NCBI RefSeq assembly: GCF_019970065.1
Contig: NZ_JAHXYH010000003.1
Location: 186,001-250,000 of the forward strand
Reading direction: 5' to 3'
Length of the DNA: 64,000 nt
Origin: Chryseobacterium sp. OSA05B
Lineage (GTDB): Bacteria > Bacteroidota > Bacteroidia > Flavobacteriales > Weeksellaceae
Below the pieces are notes generated by a model, which ran no database searches, had not been told where the DNA came from, and saw only the letters and a list, made by a program, of their open reading frames with translations. The number at the start of each line of letters is the position of its first letter. Position 1 is the stretch's first letter. Shown in pieces: positions 44,990 through 53,417 of the stretch. The translations under genes and the position numbers were made by a program.

Positions 44990-47749
44990 ATGAAAAAAAA
45001 GACATTACTATTTTTAATCGTTGTATCAGGAATGAGTGGTCATATGACAGCTCAGAACCCTGCAATCAATCAGGTGGCTGATCACTATAGAAACTGGCTG
45101 ACCGGCGAGAATGTGAATTATAATAATTCCTCTGTTAACGATCGTTATAACAGCTTTAAAAATGCAGGAACACAAGCATTAAACTTATCCCAATATGATT
45201 TTATAAATCCCGGAAATGTCTGGGATTTTTCTGTGGATGCCGATAAAAATGAATTTTTTAATATCACGGAAAAATCTTTGATCCGACTTGTTTATCTGTA
45301 TAAGATTAAAGGTTCTGCATCTTCGCCTAATCCCTATTATAACAGTTCGGCTTTAAAAGAAGATATATTAAAGATTTTCAAATATATTGAGGACAAAGGC
45401 GTTTCTGCATCTACCAATTTTGAGTATGATATTAATATTGGAAATGAAGAAGTTGTTACAAGCAGTCACGGTATAGCTTTAAGGTCTTCTGCATACGCAA
45501 CATCTATATTGCTTATGAAAAATGAGCTGAAAGCTGCCGGAAAATTCAATCATCATATGGGCGCCCTTAATGGAATAACCTATTTTTTGTCTCCGGAGTT
45601 TCCTCACTTCAATTTTACTTATCCGGGATATAACAGTGATGTCATAAGAGCTTCCCTACAACAAAGGTTTTGCTATGTATTGGCTCAGGAAGATTCTGAA
45701 GCTTCCCGGCTTAATAATATGAACCATTTGAAAAGCTTTATCAATAATGCTTTGTTAATAGCCAATGGATGGGCAGACAGTATAAAACCTGATTTTATTA
45801 CCTTTCATCATAGAGGGGCTTATTCTAATTCTTATGGTTTGGATGCTCTTCATCAGGCATCCATTCTGAATAGGATGCTTAAAAGTTCACCCTACGAATT
45901 GTCTCCTGTAGCCCGACAAAACTTAAAAAAAGCGATATTGAATTACAGAACATTCAGTAAAGATTTTACCATGCCACAGGGGCTTGCCGGGCGTTTTCCT
46001 TTCACCACAGCTTCATATCATCTACTGAGACCGGCTTTGGCTTATCTGTATATTGCCGATCCTGTAGAAAATGAAGATGCAGGTAAAGAATTCATCAGAC
46101 TATGGAATATCTCTGTGAATGCCAATAACCGATTGACAAGAGAAAATACCGTAAGTATCAATGTTATTCATAGCTTAGGAGGAATGGAGGATATGGTAAG
46201 TACAATGAATTCAGGTCTGACACCTTCGGCAGAACTGGCTTCCGGACATTTTGGATTTCCTTATGCCGGCCTCAGTGTTCATAAATTTAATGGCTGGCAA
46301 ATCAGTGTTAAAGGGACAAGTAAAAACATCTGGCATTTTGAAAACGGCGGTGATGAAAACAGGCTGGGAGCCTATTCATCAGCAGGAGCTACAGAAATTC
46401 TTACTCAGGGAAATTCTTTCTTAAGTAATGATGTTGCTCTGTTATATAACGGCTGGGATTGGAGCCATGTTCCCGGAACTACAGTAGCCAATGTTCCGTT
46501 CAGTATCCTGGGGAACTATGGAATGCGTTTAATGAATGGCAAAAATTTTCTGGGACACGCCAACATCGACAAAACAAATGGTGTTTTTGCTATAGACTAT
46601 AAAGATGCTAACTCAACAACAGGAATGACGGCGCTTAAAAGTTATTTTTTCTTTGGAGATAAAGTATTGTGTCTGGGGTCCGATATTAAAGATGTGGGTG
46701 GAACCTACCCGATCCATACGACAATATTTCAGACTCCCATATCAGGCACAGCTAATACAAGCATCATTAATGGAACCGTAATTTCAGGTAATAATACATT
46801 TAATGCTAACAGTGGGGGATTATGGGCTACGGATTCTTATGGGAACGGCTATGTCGTGCCTAATAACACCTACAATGGTAATCAGATTGCGATAAACAGA
46901 AGCAGCCAGACATCTCCTAACCAGGCCAATACGACAAGTACAACGGGGGATTTTAACAAAGCGTTTATTAACCATGGAACTGGTCCGCAGGCTTCAACTT
47001 ATCAGTACGGGATCCAATTGCAGGGGGGAGCTTCCACTGAAAATTTCTTTACAAACTTCACCAGTTTTTTCTCGGTCTTAAAACAGGATACTCAGGCTCA
47101 TGTAGCTGTGTACATTCCGCAATCCACTTATAATTATGTGATATGGGATGCGGCAACAACTTTTAATTTTGATGTCGTAGAAAAATCGAGTAAACCGGCG
47201 ATTATTATGACTCAGAAAAGCAACAACAATACAGCATTGAAGATCAGTCTTACGAATCCAAGTCTGGGTTTGCTCGCCGATAACGAATCGTATACCTATT
47301 CTCAGATAAGCAGTGTAGCCTCCAGATTCCACAGGGTTCCCCAGAGTGAAACGGTGACGGTCCGGCTTTCCGGTTTATGGGAATTGGCTGCTCCTAATCC
47401 TGATGTTAGCTTGCAGATTGCCGGTGGGGCTACTGAACTGTCTTTTATGACTAAGAATGGCTTTACGGTACAGGCTTCTTTAAAACAGGCATCTACCTTA
47501 TCAACAGCATCTGCAACAAAAGAACAACAATATCAGATTTATCCGAATCCTACGGCCGATATTGTTCACATTATTACACATGATAACGTACCGCAGATAA
47601 GTGTTTATGATCATTTGCAAAGAAATCTGGATCAGAAGGTTGTTTATAAAGTTGTAAGAAATAAGGCTACTCTTAATCTCAAAAACCTTCCATCAGGAAT
47701 ATATTTCATAAAAATAGGGGCTGAATCTTTTAAAATTTTGAAAAAGTAA
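44990..47749 (+). CDS. Polysaccharide lyase family 8-like secreted lyase with T9SS sorting domain
   Basis: A protein of 919 residues: signal peptide ending MTAQN; N-terminal alpha/alpha toroid; central and C-terminal beta-sandwiches; and a T9SS type A tail (YQIYPNPTADIVHI … LPSGIYFIKIG). The pattern follows chondroitinase ABC-like lyases: FHHRGAYSNSYGLDAL carries the candidate catalytic His and Tyr, GRFPF the arginine, and YNGWDWSHVPGTT and ATDSYGNGYVVP line the sandwich. It should cleave a uronic-acid glycan (chondroitin, hyaluronan or similar) by beta-elimination outside the cell. It is not part of a PUL: no SusCD pair is adjacent. Confidence 0.87.
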   Translation: MKKKTLLFLIVVSGMSGHMTAQNPAINQVADHYRNWLTGENVNYNNSSVNDRYNSFKNAGTQALNLSQYDFINPGNVWDFSVDADKNEFFNITEKSLIRLVYLYKIKGSASSPNPYYNSSALKEDILKIFKYIEDKGVSASTNFEYDINIGNEEVVTSSHGIALRSSAYATSILLMKNELKAAGKFNHHMGALNGITYFLSPEFPHFNFTYPGYNSDVIRASLQQRFCYVLAQEDSEASRLNNMNHLKSFINNALLIANGWADSIKPDFITFHHRGAYSNSYGLDALHQASILNRMLKSSPYELSPVARQNLKKAILNYRTFSKDFTMPQGLAGRFPFTTASYHLLRPALAYLYIADPVENEDAGKEFIRLWNISVNANNRLTRENTVSINVIHSLGGMEDMVSTMNSGLTPSAELASGHFGFPYAGLSVHKFNGWQISVKGTSKNIWHFENGGDENRLGAYSSAGATEILTQGNSFLSNDVALLYNGWDWSHVPGTTVANVPFSILGNYGMRLMNGKNFLGHANIDKTNGVFAIDYKDANSTTGMTALKSYFFFGDKVLCLGSDIKDVGGTYPIHTTIFQTPISGTANTSIINGTVISGNNTFNANSGGLWATDSYGNGYVVPNNTYNGNQIAINRSSQTSPNQANTTSTTGDFNKAFINHGTGPQASTYQYGIQLQGGASTENFFTNFTSFFSVLKQDTQAHVAVYIPQSTYNYVIWDAATTFNFDVVEKSSKPAIIMTQKSNNNTALKISLTNPSLGLLADNESYTYSQISSVASRFHRVPQSETVTVRLSGLWELAAPNPDVSLQIAGGATELSFMTKNGFTVQASLKQASTLSTASATKEQQYQIYPNPTADIVHIITHDNVPQISVYDHLQRNLDQKVVYKVVRNKATLNLKNLPSGIYFIKIGAESFKILKK

Positions 47750-47811
47750 ATGAAGCACAAACATCTGTGCAATCCGTTGTTAATTAAAAGAATAAATGAT
47801 TTGATACAAAA

Positions 47812-47851
47812 AATAAATGCTGTTCCAGAATTGAGACAGCATTTATTTTTT
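47812..47851. terminator. Terminator after the polysaccharide lyase gene
   Basis: A perfect 12-bp stem AATAAATGCTGT / ACAGCATTTATT with a 12-base loop and T-rich tail. It can serve the convergent gene too. Confidence 0.8.
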
Positions 47852-47865
47852 TAGATTGACATTGA

Positions 47866-48189
47866 TTATTGGTCTTCAGTCAGTATTTTTTTTATTCCCG
47901 CAATGACCTCGCTTTCAAACTTTTTCACTTTCTGTTTTTTCATCATCATATAAATGCCGACCGGAAAACAGAAAATAAGGTAAAGAACCGCTGAATCCAG
48001 GCAGGTTTCCGTGCTTACTTTTCCTATTTCAGGATTGGTTGTGATTTTCACGTTTCCGGTTAGGGTAAATACGCTGGTTCTTACCTGAAGTGCTCCAAAA
48101 CCGGTCTGAATTTTATATTGAGGAAAGGTTTTCTTTAAGCGCTCTATAAATTCACTTTTTGAAAATGGCTGAAATTGAAAATGCTGCAT
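47866..48189 (-). CDS. Small hypothetical protein with one transmembrane helix
   Basis: A protein of 107 residues. About 65 soluble N-terminal residues (SEFIERLKKTFPQYKIQTGFGALQVRT) precede a hydrophobic helix at about 68-83 (VLYLIFCFPVGIYMMM) and a basic C-terminus. No signal peptide and no family recognised. Confidence 0.65.
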   Translation of the reverse strand: MQHFQFQPFSKSEFIERLKKTFPQYKIQTGFGALQVRTSVFTLTGNVKITTNPEIGKVSTETCLDSAVLYLIFCFPVGIYMMMKKQKVKKFESEVIAGIKKILTEDQ

Positions 48190-48280
48190 AATACTACTTT
48201 ATTGTTGTTTCTAGTGAGCCACTTCTATAGCAAATACCATGCAGAATATTTCAAATACCGGAGAATAATTGATTTTTATA

Positions 48281-48781
48281 TTATTTTAAAGCCTTTGCAA
48301 CCACTTTACAGTCCGCCGGCTCCAGTTTTTGTCCGTCTTTGTAGCTGATCTTTTTTTCATCGGCATATTTAGACTGGCCATCTTCTTCTTTGTGGTCACC
48401 GATTCCTTCGGTTAAAGTATTATCTTTCTGAATAAAGAAAATATCTCTCTTGCTTTTTGTTCCTTCAGACTGGAATTCATACGTCAGTTTCAATGTATCT
48501 CCAGATTTAAAGCCGGTTACATCTCCTTTTGAACTGTCTTTTTCATTGTTTTTATAAGCTATTTTTCCGGTAATGGTTCCTAAGTTATCATCGATGGATG
48601 CAAAGACGCTGTCTTTTCCTGTAACGGCCATATAACAGAATGATTTTGGTCCCAATGTATCTACGACAGGTTCTACCACTGCGGCTGTGTCTGTTTTAGC
48701 TGCAGGAGCCGGAGTTTCCGTTTTTTTATTACAGTTAATCAGTAAAACCGATACTGAACCCAGTAAGATTAATTTTTTCAT
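48281..48781 (-). CDS. Exported lipoprotein, hypothetical
   Basis: A protein of 166 residues from MKKLILLGSVSVLLINC. The longer frame adds 11 residues before the signal. The lipobox is LINC, followed by a Pro/Ala/Thr linker. The body has SFCYMAVTGKDSVFASID and ITGKIAYKNNEKDSSKGDV, a compact beta fold seen in small Bacteroidota lipoproteins; function unknown. The gene is alone. Confidence 0.75.
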   Translation of the reverse strand: MKKLILLGSVSVLLINCNKKTETPAPAAKTDTAAVVEPVVDTLGPKSFCYMAVTGKDSVFASIDDNLGTITGKIAYKNNEKDSSKGDVTGFKSGDTLKLTYEFQSEGTKSKRDIFFIQKDNTLTEGIGDHKEEDGQSKYADEKKISYKDGQKLEPADCKVVAKALK

Positions 48782-49004
48782 ACCCAATGTTGTTATATTA
48801 AATTCAAATTTCAATCTACTAAATTAGTAATAGTATTCAAATATGAAAGAAAATTAGATACAAATAGAAATAATTCTCCATAAAAATAATCTGTAATATA
48901 TTCAAAATAAAAAGGAATGATCATTTTTATTAAAAGCTTTATCTAAGTCTAAAACCAATTTGGGCACGAAAAATGATGACTATTAATCTTTTAATTTCAC
49001 AGGT

Positions 49005-49964
49005 ATGACACGATTATTTAAGTTGGCAGTTTTGGGCTGGTTGACTCTTAGTTTACAGCTTTTAACAGCGCAGACTCCTCAAAATTATATCTACACTTCA
49101 TCAGGAGACCTTAAAAACATTGAAAAAATGATTACCAGGAAAGATATAGGTGGAGTACAGATTGTATATAACTGGCGGGCGTTAGAAACAGCGAAAGATG
49201 TTTATGATTTTTCAAGAATTGAAAATGATCTGAACTATTTATCAGGCCTAAACAGAAAATTATTCATTCAGCTTCAGGACCGTTTCTTTGAACCGGAAGC
49301 CAGATATGTCCCGGATTACATTTTAAACGAAAGAGAGTATAATGGCGGATTGGTTCCTCAATATGACAATCCCGGTGAAAATAAGCCTATCGGTAATGGT
49401 TGGGTAACACAGCAGTGGAATCCTGCCGTTCAACAGAGATATCAGAAGTTGATAGGAGCACTGGCGGAAAAATTTGACGGAAAAATCCAGGGAATCAATT
49501 TGCCTGAAACTTCCATAGATATTGATATGAAAAAGGATAAAACGGGATTCAGCTGTGACAGATATTTTCAGGCTGAACTGGATAATTTAAAGTATGCCAG
49601 AAGTGCTTTTAAAACTTCCTACGTTCTGCAATATGTGAATTTTTTCCCGTGTGAATGGGAGAATGATCATCAATATATGTCGAGATTATTTGAATTTGCC
49701 CATAAAAATAACATCGCATTGGGCGGACCGGATATTGTTCCCAACAAAAAAGCCCAGATGAAAAATTCCTATCCGTTTTTCAATCAATACAAAGGAAAAT
49801 TGCCTTTAGTGGCTATGGCAGTGCAGGAACCTACATTAACCTATAAAAATCCAAAAACGAAGAAGCCTTTTACCAAGGAAGAGTTTGTGAATTACGCTGA
49901 ACATTATTTGGGTGTGAATATTATTTTTTGGAGTGTTGAATCGCCTTGGCTTAGAAAGGATTAA
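49005..49964 (+). CDS. Secreted TIM-barrel-like protein (possible glycoside hydrolase)
   Basis: A protein of 319 residues with a signal peptide ending LTAQT. The sequence alternates strands and helices as in a (beta/alpha)8 barrel: GGVQIVYNWRALETAKDVYD, LNRKLFIQLQDRFF, GKIQGINLPETSID, VLQYVNFFP, and NIIFWSVESPWLRKD at the end. GINLPETS and FWSVESP place a glutamate at strand ends 4 and 8-like positions, as in clan GH-A, but I cannot assign a family. It lies a little downstream of the polysaccharide lyase, so a glycan role is plausible. Confidence 0.7.
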   Translation: MTRLFKLAVLGWLTLSLQLLTAQTPQNYIYTSSGDLKNIEKMITRKDIGGVQIVYNWRALETAKDVYDFSRIENDLNYLSGLNRKLFIQLQDRFFEPEARYVPDYILNEREYNGGLVPQYDNPGENKPIGNGWVTQQWNPAVQQRYQKLIGALAEKFDGKIQGINLPETSIDIDMKKDKTGFSCDRYFQAELDNLKYARSAFKTSYVLQYVNFFPCEWENDHQYMSRLFEFAHKNNIALGGPDIVPNKKAQMKNSYPFFNQYKGKLPLVAMAVQEPTLTYKNPKTKKPFTKEEFVNYAEHYLGVNIIFWSVESPWLRKD

Positions 49965-50009
49965 TTTGTGCTCTGGTAGATCGTGGATGCATATATTTTT
50001 AAGCTCCCG

Positions 50010-50036
50010 CAGATTTTACAGATTAAACAGATGTTT
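50010..50036 (+). repeat. 9-base repeat array
   Basis: CAGATTTTA, CAGATTAAA, CAGATGTTT, preceded by CTCCCG. The array at 53418 has the same preceding CTCCCG, so this is a dispersed unit and not chance. Confidence 0.75.
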
Positions 50037-50214
50037 GCGCTTAATAAACTTAATAGTATTAAAAGAATCTGCATCATCAATTAATCTGCAAGAGAAAAAA
50101 TTCAAACCATTAAGATTCTCTGTTAAGTTTTTAAGAATATTAAGTTTTAGCTTCGCTTTAAGTTGTATATCTTACCTCCTTCATTGATCTTAATGTTTTA
50201 AAAAAAGCATGCAG

Positions 50215-50241
50215 AAAAATCTGTTTCATCTGAGAAATCTG
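50215..50241 (-). repeat. 9-base repeat array
   Basis: The + strand reads AAAAATCTG, TTTCATCTG, AGAAATCTG; the - strand reads CAGATTTCT, CAGATGAAA, CAGATTTTT. Confidence 0.7.
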
Positions 50242-50418
50242 TGAGCTTATAAATGAAGTTTTTCTTACTCATCAACCACTGATGACACAGAGTTCCACAG
50301 ATGTTTACATTCGTTAAACTGCTTGATCTGCATAAAATGCGAGAGCTTACAATCAATATTTTAAAACAAAAGTATTGAAGAATGGCAAGAACACGAATCT
50401 TGTATCCCGTAAAACTCG

Positions 50419-50976
50419 TTACACTTTCAACATTCCTCTAAATCCTCTCGCCGCATAATAAGAATCCGCCCCATTGTGATACATGAAAACCGTATTATAC
50501 CGGCGGTCGCAGAAGATAGCACCTCCAAGTTCTCTGATGTTGGCAGGCGTTTTCACCCAGCTGGATGTTTTTAAATCAAATTTTCCGAGTTCCTGAAGTT
50601 GGCGGTATTGTTCTTCGGTTAGGAGATCAATTCCCATTTCAGCAGCTTTATCAATGGCATTGCTTGCGGGTTTATTGGCTTTGCGGGAGTCCCAGGCCTG
50701 GTAATCGTAGCAGAGACTTCTGCGTTTCGGGCTTTCGGGAGAACAATCGAAAAAGATGTATTCATCTGTTTTTTTGTCGTACACTACTACGTCAGGTTCA
50801 CCTTCTGTTTCTTCCATTGCGTTCAATGACCAGAGCTTTTCGGGGGCTGCTTCCAGCTTTGACTGTATCTTTTCCCAGCTCAGGCCTTTATGGCGGTTCA
50901 TGTTTTTCTCAAAACGGGTTTTTAAGACTTTTAAAAGTGCTCCGCTTTGTTCGGCTGTTAGTTTCTTTTTGCTCAT
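50419..50976 (-). CDS. DUF4256 domain protein
   Basis: A protein of 185 residues matching DUF4256: NRHKGLSWEKIQSKLEAAPE, then FFDCSPESPKRRSLCYDYQA, a late GMDLLTEEQYRQLQ-like segment and GGAIFCDRRYNTVFMYHNGA. Cytosolic, function unknown. It is the last gene of the ArsR-led string and 45 bases beyond the DoxX gene's stop. Confidence 0.88.
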   Translation of the reverse strand: MSKKKLTAEQSGALLKVLKTRFEKNMNRHKGLSWEKIQSKLEAAPEKLWSLNAMEETEGEPDVVVYDKKTDEYIFFDCSPESPKRRSLCYDYQAWDSRKANKPASNAIDKAAEMGIDLLTEEQYRQLQELGKFDLKTSSWVKTPANIRELGGAIFCDRRYNTVFMYHNGADSYYAARGFRGMLKV

Positions 50977-51021
50977 ATTTTGTTTATTGAAGTGATGGCA
51001 TTGATGTTTTTAAAGCTTGAT

Positions 51022-51420
51022 TTAATTAATAGCAGATATTTTTCGGTCTGCAGGCCTGAAATACCACGAAATACCGACTAAAATCAACAATAATAAAGCC
51101 GGAAGAGTTCGTCCCAAAGTATCACCAACAATGATATGAGAGATCAAAGCGCCTGACATAACGAAGAAAAATCCGGCATATGCCCATTCTTTCAGTAACG
51201 GACGTTTCGGGATCAATACCGCGATGACTCCCAAAAGCTTCCAAACCCCGATGATGGTCATCAGGTAAGCAGGATAGCCAAGGGTAGTGAAATTGGCGAG
51301 TTCATCTTTATTTTTCATGAGCTGAACAATGGCTGTAGAAACCATTCCGAGTGCCATCCAGATGGTGAAAATCCAGTAAATGATTCTGTTTCTTTTTTGT
51401 GATTTGTTCTGTGTTTCCAT
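51022..51420 (-). CDS. DoxX family membrane protein
   Basis: A protein of 132 residues with four transmembrane helices. IIGVWKLLGVIAVLIP and EWAYAGFFFVMSGALISHI are the usual second and third helices of DoxX-like proteins. Some family members are quinone-linked oxidoreductase subunits, but most are uncharacterised. It shares a strand with the ArsR group, separated from the YdeI gene by a spacer with inverted 7-base repeat arrays. Confidence 0.85.
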   Translation of the reverse strand: METQNKSQKRNRIIYWIFTIWMALGMVSTAIVQLMKNKDELANFTTLGYPAYLMTIIGVWKLLGVIAVLIPKRPLLKEWAYAGFFFVMSGALISHIIVGDTLGRTLPALLLLILVGISWYFRPADRKISAIN

Positions 51421-51443
51421 AGTATTTTTTTATTATTATGTAA

Positions 51444-51599
51444 GGAAGTCAGAAGCTCGAAGCGGGAAGTTATTGAAGTCCAAAGATAGAATACAATCTG
51501 TTTTTATTAATCTTCTTAGAACTATTTCAAGACATTTAAAAGGAATTGTTAAATACTTACTGGCCAATAGTAACTTCCATCCTCCAGCTTCCATCTTCC
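51444..51599. repeat. Inverted pair of 7-base repeat arrays
   Basis: Forward at 51444-51471: GGAAGTC, AGAAGCT, CGAAGCG, GGAAGTT. Reverse at 51572-51599 (- strand): GGAAGAT, GGAAGCT, GGAGGAT, GGAAGTT. The arrays face each other across 100 bases and could pair. Confidence 0.7.
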
Positions 51600-51640
51600 T
51601 GCCTTTTAATTATAACTTCTTATTCCGAACTCAGATTAAG

Positions 51641-52219
51641 TTAATCTTTCAGACCTTTTCCTGTAAGGATCTGAGGAATATATTTTTGAATTCTTTCTTC
51701 TCTTGTTTTGGATTGTTTTGCTGAAGAAAAATGGAGCAGGTAGGCTCTTTGTCTCCCGGGAGTAAGGGCTTCGAAAGCTTCCTTTAATTCCGGATTTTGA
51801 TCTAATTTGTTTTGAAATTCTTCAGGTATTTCGAAGTCTTTGGTTTTCTTCATCGGAACTTTTATCCCTGATTTTTCAGTTTCTACCGCTTCATATACAT
51901 AGATTGGAATCACTTTTTCGAGATCAATGATTTCTTTCAGTGTTGTAAAACGGATTTGTCGTGCAGCCTGTACATTTTCAGACTGCTGGATCAAAATATG
52001 ATGGGTGTCTTTGAGTAAAGCACCCTTAAAAAAAAGCAGGGCACAATATTCTTTAAATCCGTGGATCAAAACGATATTTCTGCCATGATAGGTGTAGCAT
52101 GGACAGCCCCATTTCAGTTCTTCTTCAAGACCTGTATCAAGAAGAATTGTTCTTAATTTTTCGAATTCTTTCTGCCATTGATCGGCTTTATCAAAGAAAA
52201 AATCAACTTTTGGATTCAT
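51641..52219 (-). CDS. YdeI/OmdA family protein (DUF1801 plus OmdA-type C-terminus)
   Basis: A protein of 192 residues. DUF1801-like N-terminus (EELKWGCPCYTYHGRNIVLI, YCALLFFKGALLKD) and C-terminal OmdA region (FEALTPGRQRAYLLHFSSAKQSKTREERI), the arrangement of YdeI proteins. Homologues were linked to resistance to cationic peptides or bacteriocins in other bacteria; a role here is not shown. It sits between the SRPBCC and DoxX genes on the same strand. Confidence 0.88.
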   Translation of the reverse strand: MNPKVDFFFDKADQWQKEFEKLRTILLDTGLEEELKWGCPCYTYHGRNIVLIHGFKEYCALLFFKGALLKDTHHILIQQSENVQAARQIRFTTLKEIIDLEKVIPIYVYEAVETEKSGIKVPMKKTKDFEIPEEFQNKLDQNPELKEAFEALTPGRQRAYLLHFSSAKQSKTREERIQKYIPQILTGKGLKD

Positions 52220-52223
52220 GGTG

Positions 52224-52290
52224 TTGAGTTTGAGGGTTTGAGAGTGTTAGAGTATTAGAATTAGAGTGGGAGAGTTTGAGGGTTTTTGAG
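52224..52290 (+). repeat. 8-base periodic array (AGAGTnTT family)
   Basis: GAGTTTGAGGGTTTG, then AGAGTGTT, AGAGTATT, AGAATT, AGAGTGGG, AGAGTTTG, AGGG; the period of 8 slips in one unit. It is related to 23118-23141 and to 52873-52917. Confidence 0.6.
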
Positions 52291-52330
52291 TTTTAATATA
52301 TGAGATTTTTTGGGATGATTTAAAACGGCG

Positions 52331-52400
52331 ACCTTCTAACATCTAACATCTAACATCTAACATCTAACATCTAACATCTAGCTTCTAATTTCTATTTTCT
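52331..52400 (-). repeat. Ten-unit 7-base repeat array overlapping the SRPBCC stop codon
   Basis: Read on the - strand: AGAAAAT, AGAAATT, AGAAGCT, six exact AGATGTT copies, AGAAGGT. The first units include the stop codon of the SRPBCC gene. Six perfect copies make it a likely hypervariable site. Confidence 0.9.
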
Positions 52401-52853
52401 AAAAACTTCTTCCAATCTGTTATGCGCCATATTAAGCCCCTGTGCAAAAGGTAATTTCAGCATTTGATCTCTGAAATCAACAGATTTGTAGACGGTTTGA
52501 ATGGTGAGTTTACTGGTGTGATCAGTCAGTTTTTCAAATTCCAAGAAATCGATCTGAACAGGGAATGGTGTGTTTTCCATCTGAAACGTTCTTGTGATTT
52601 TCTGTTCGGGAATAAACTCGTGAATGGTCCCATTGGCACGGAAAACTACATCACCTTGAGGATTGGTTGTTTCAAACTGATAGCCGCCATGTGGTTTGTT
52701 TTCAAGCTTCAATACTTTGGTGCTCATCCATTGTTCAACAATTTCAGCTTCAGTGTAGGCTTTGAAAAGCAATTCTACCGGAAGATCAAATTCTCTTGTG
52801 ATGAATATTTCCTGTTTGCCATCTTCGGCGTGGATTTTTGTTTTGAGTTCCAT
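52392..52853 (-). CDS. SRPBCC (AHSA1-like) domain protein
   Basis: A protein of 153 residues. FITREFDLPVELLFKAYTEAEIVEQWM is the AHSA1/START-like N-terminus, and KLTIQTVYKSVDFRDQML and FAQGLNMAHNRLEEVF close the cavity fold. In many bacteria such genes sit directly after an ArsR repressor, as here (82-base spacer). They are thought to bind hydrophobic ligands; the ligand is unknown. The last codons lie in a tandem-repeat array. Confidence 0.92.
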   Translation of the reverse strand: MELKTKIHAEDGKQEIFITREFDLPVELLFKAYTEAEIVEQWMSTKVLKLENKPHGGYQFETTNPQGDVVFRANGTIHEFIPEQKITRTFQMENTPFPVQIDFLEFEKLTDHTSKLTIQTVYKSVDFRDQMLKLPFAQGLNMAHNRLEEVFRK

Positions 52854-52935
52854 ATTTTGAGTTTGTGTGTTTGAGGGTTTTAGAGCGGGAGAGTATTAGA
52901 AGTGAAGGTTAGAAGGTCTTATTACTCATTGTCCA

Positions 52936-53265
52936 TTACGTATTACTAATGTTCTGATAGGCTTTCATTACACTTTCCAGTTTGTTGAACCGGTCGTCCC
53001 ACATCTGGCGGAAAGGTTCTATAAAATCGGCTATTTCTTTCATTTTATTGGGATTTAGGTGGTAGATAATTTCACGGCCGTTTTGTTCAGATCTCAGCAA
53101 TTCGCATTCTGTAAGGATCTGAAGATGTTTGGAAACAGTAGGCCTCGCGGTATCAAAATTGGAAGCGATGGCTCCGGCGGTCATGGACTTTGCGGCCACC
53201 AGCATCAGGATAGATCTTCTGGTAGGGTCTGCTATAGCCTGGAATACATCTCTTCTTAAATTCAT
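52936..53265 (-). CDS. ArsR family winged-helix repressor
   Basis: A protein of 109 residues. [18 protein letters not shown] and [19 protein letters not shown] give the ArsR helix-turn-helix, and [13 protein letters not shown] is the wing. The metal-binding CxCxxC of arsenic sensors is absent, so it belongs to the non-metal subgroup paired with SRPBCC proteins. Its promoter is flanked by two copies of a likely operator (53271-53310), so autorepression is expected. Confidence 0.94.
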   Translation of the reverse strand: MNLRRDVFQAIADPTRRSILMLVAAKSMTAGAIASNFDTARPTVSKHLQILTECELLRSEQNGREIIYHLNPNKMKEIADFIEPFRQMWDDRFNKLESVMKAYQNISNT

Positions 53266-53270
53266 TGTGT

Positions 53271-53310
53271 AGTTATTTGACTACAAATTTAAATGAAGTT
53301 ATTTGACTAC
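53271..53310 (-). promoter_or_regulatory. Tandem operator for the ArsR repressor
   Basis: The 14-base sequence AGTTATTTGACTAC occurs at 53271-53284 and again at 53297-53310 (26-base offset). The first copy extends to a GTAGT…ACTAC dyad. One copy lies between the -33 and -7 boxes, the other just downstream of -7. Confidence 0.75.
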
Positions 53311-53314
53311 GCAA
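53284..53314 (-). promoter_or_regulatory. Promoter of the ArsR gene group
   Basis: CAAATTTA at 53284-53291 (TAAATTTG on the - strand) and CAA at 53312-53314 with a 20-base spacer: a full match to the Bacteroidota promoter. Confidence 0.75.
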
Positions 53315-53417
53315 GTTTTTTTATAAATTATTGATTTTAAATGATAAAAGCTCTTGGATAGATGGTCCGAGAGCTTGTAAGGCAGATTAAAGTATGGAGC
53401 TTATACATTATCTCCCG

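Larger units (their letters stand above)
49965..50418. other. Repeat-filled spacer, no gene
   Basis: Two 9-base repeat arrays (50010-50036 and 50215-50241), a TTAAG-type periodic stretch around 50107-50148, and an AACCACTGAT…CCACAGATG phrase near 50274. An 84-codon frame across 49933-50187 is made of these repeats and was rejected. Confidence 0.65.

Noticed and set aside
49933..50187. 84-codon + strand frame after the barrel-like gene
   Set aside because: It overlaps the end of the real gene and is composed of periodic intergenic repeats; composition is not protein-like.
52331..52400. CRISPR-like repeat array
   Set aside because: The 7-base units follow each other without spacers, and there are no cas genes in the window.
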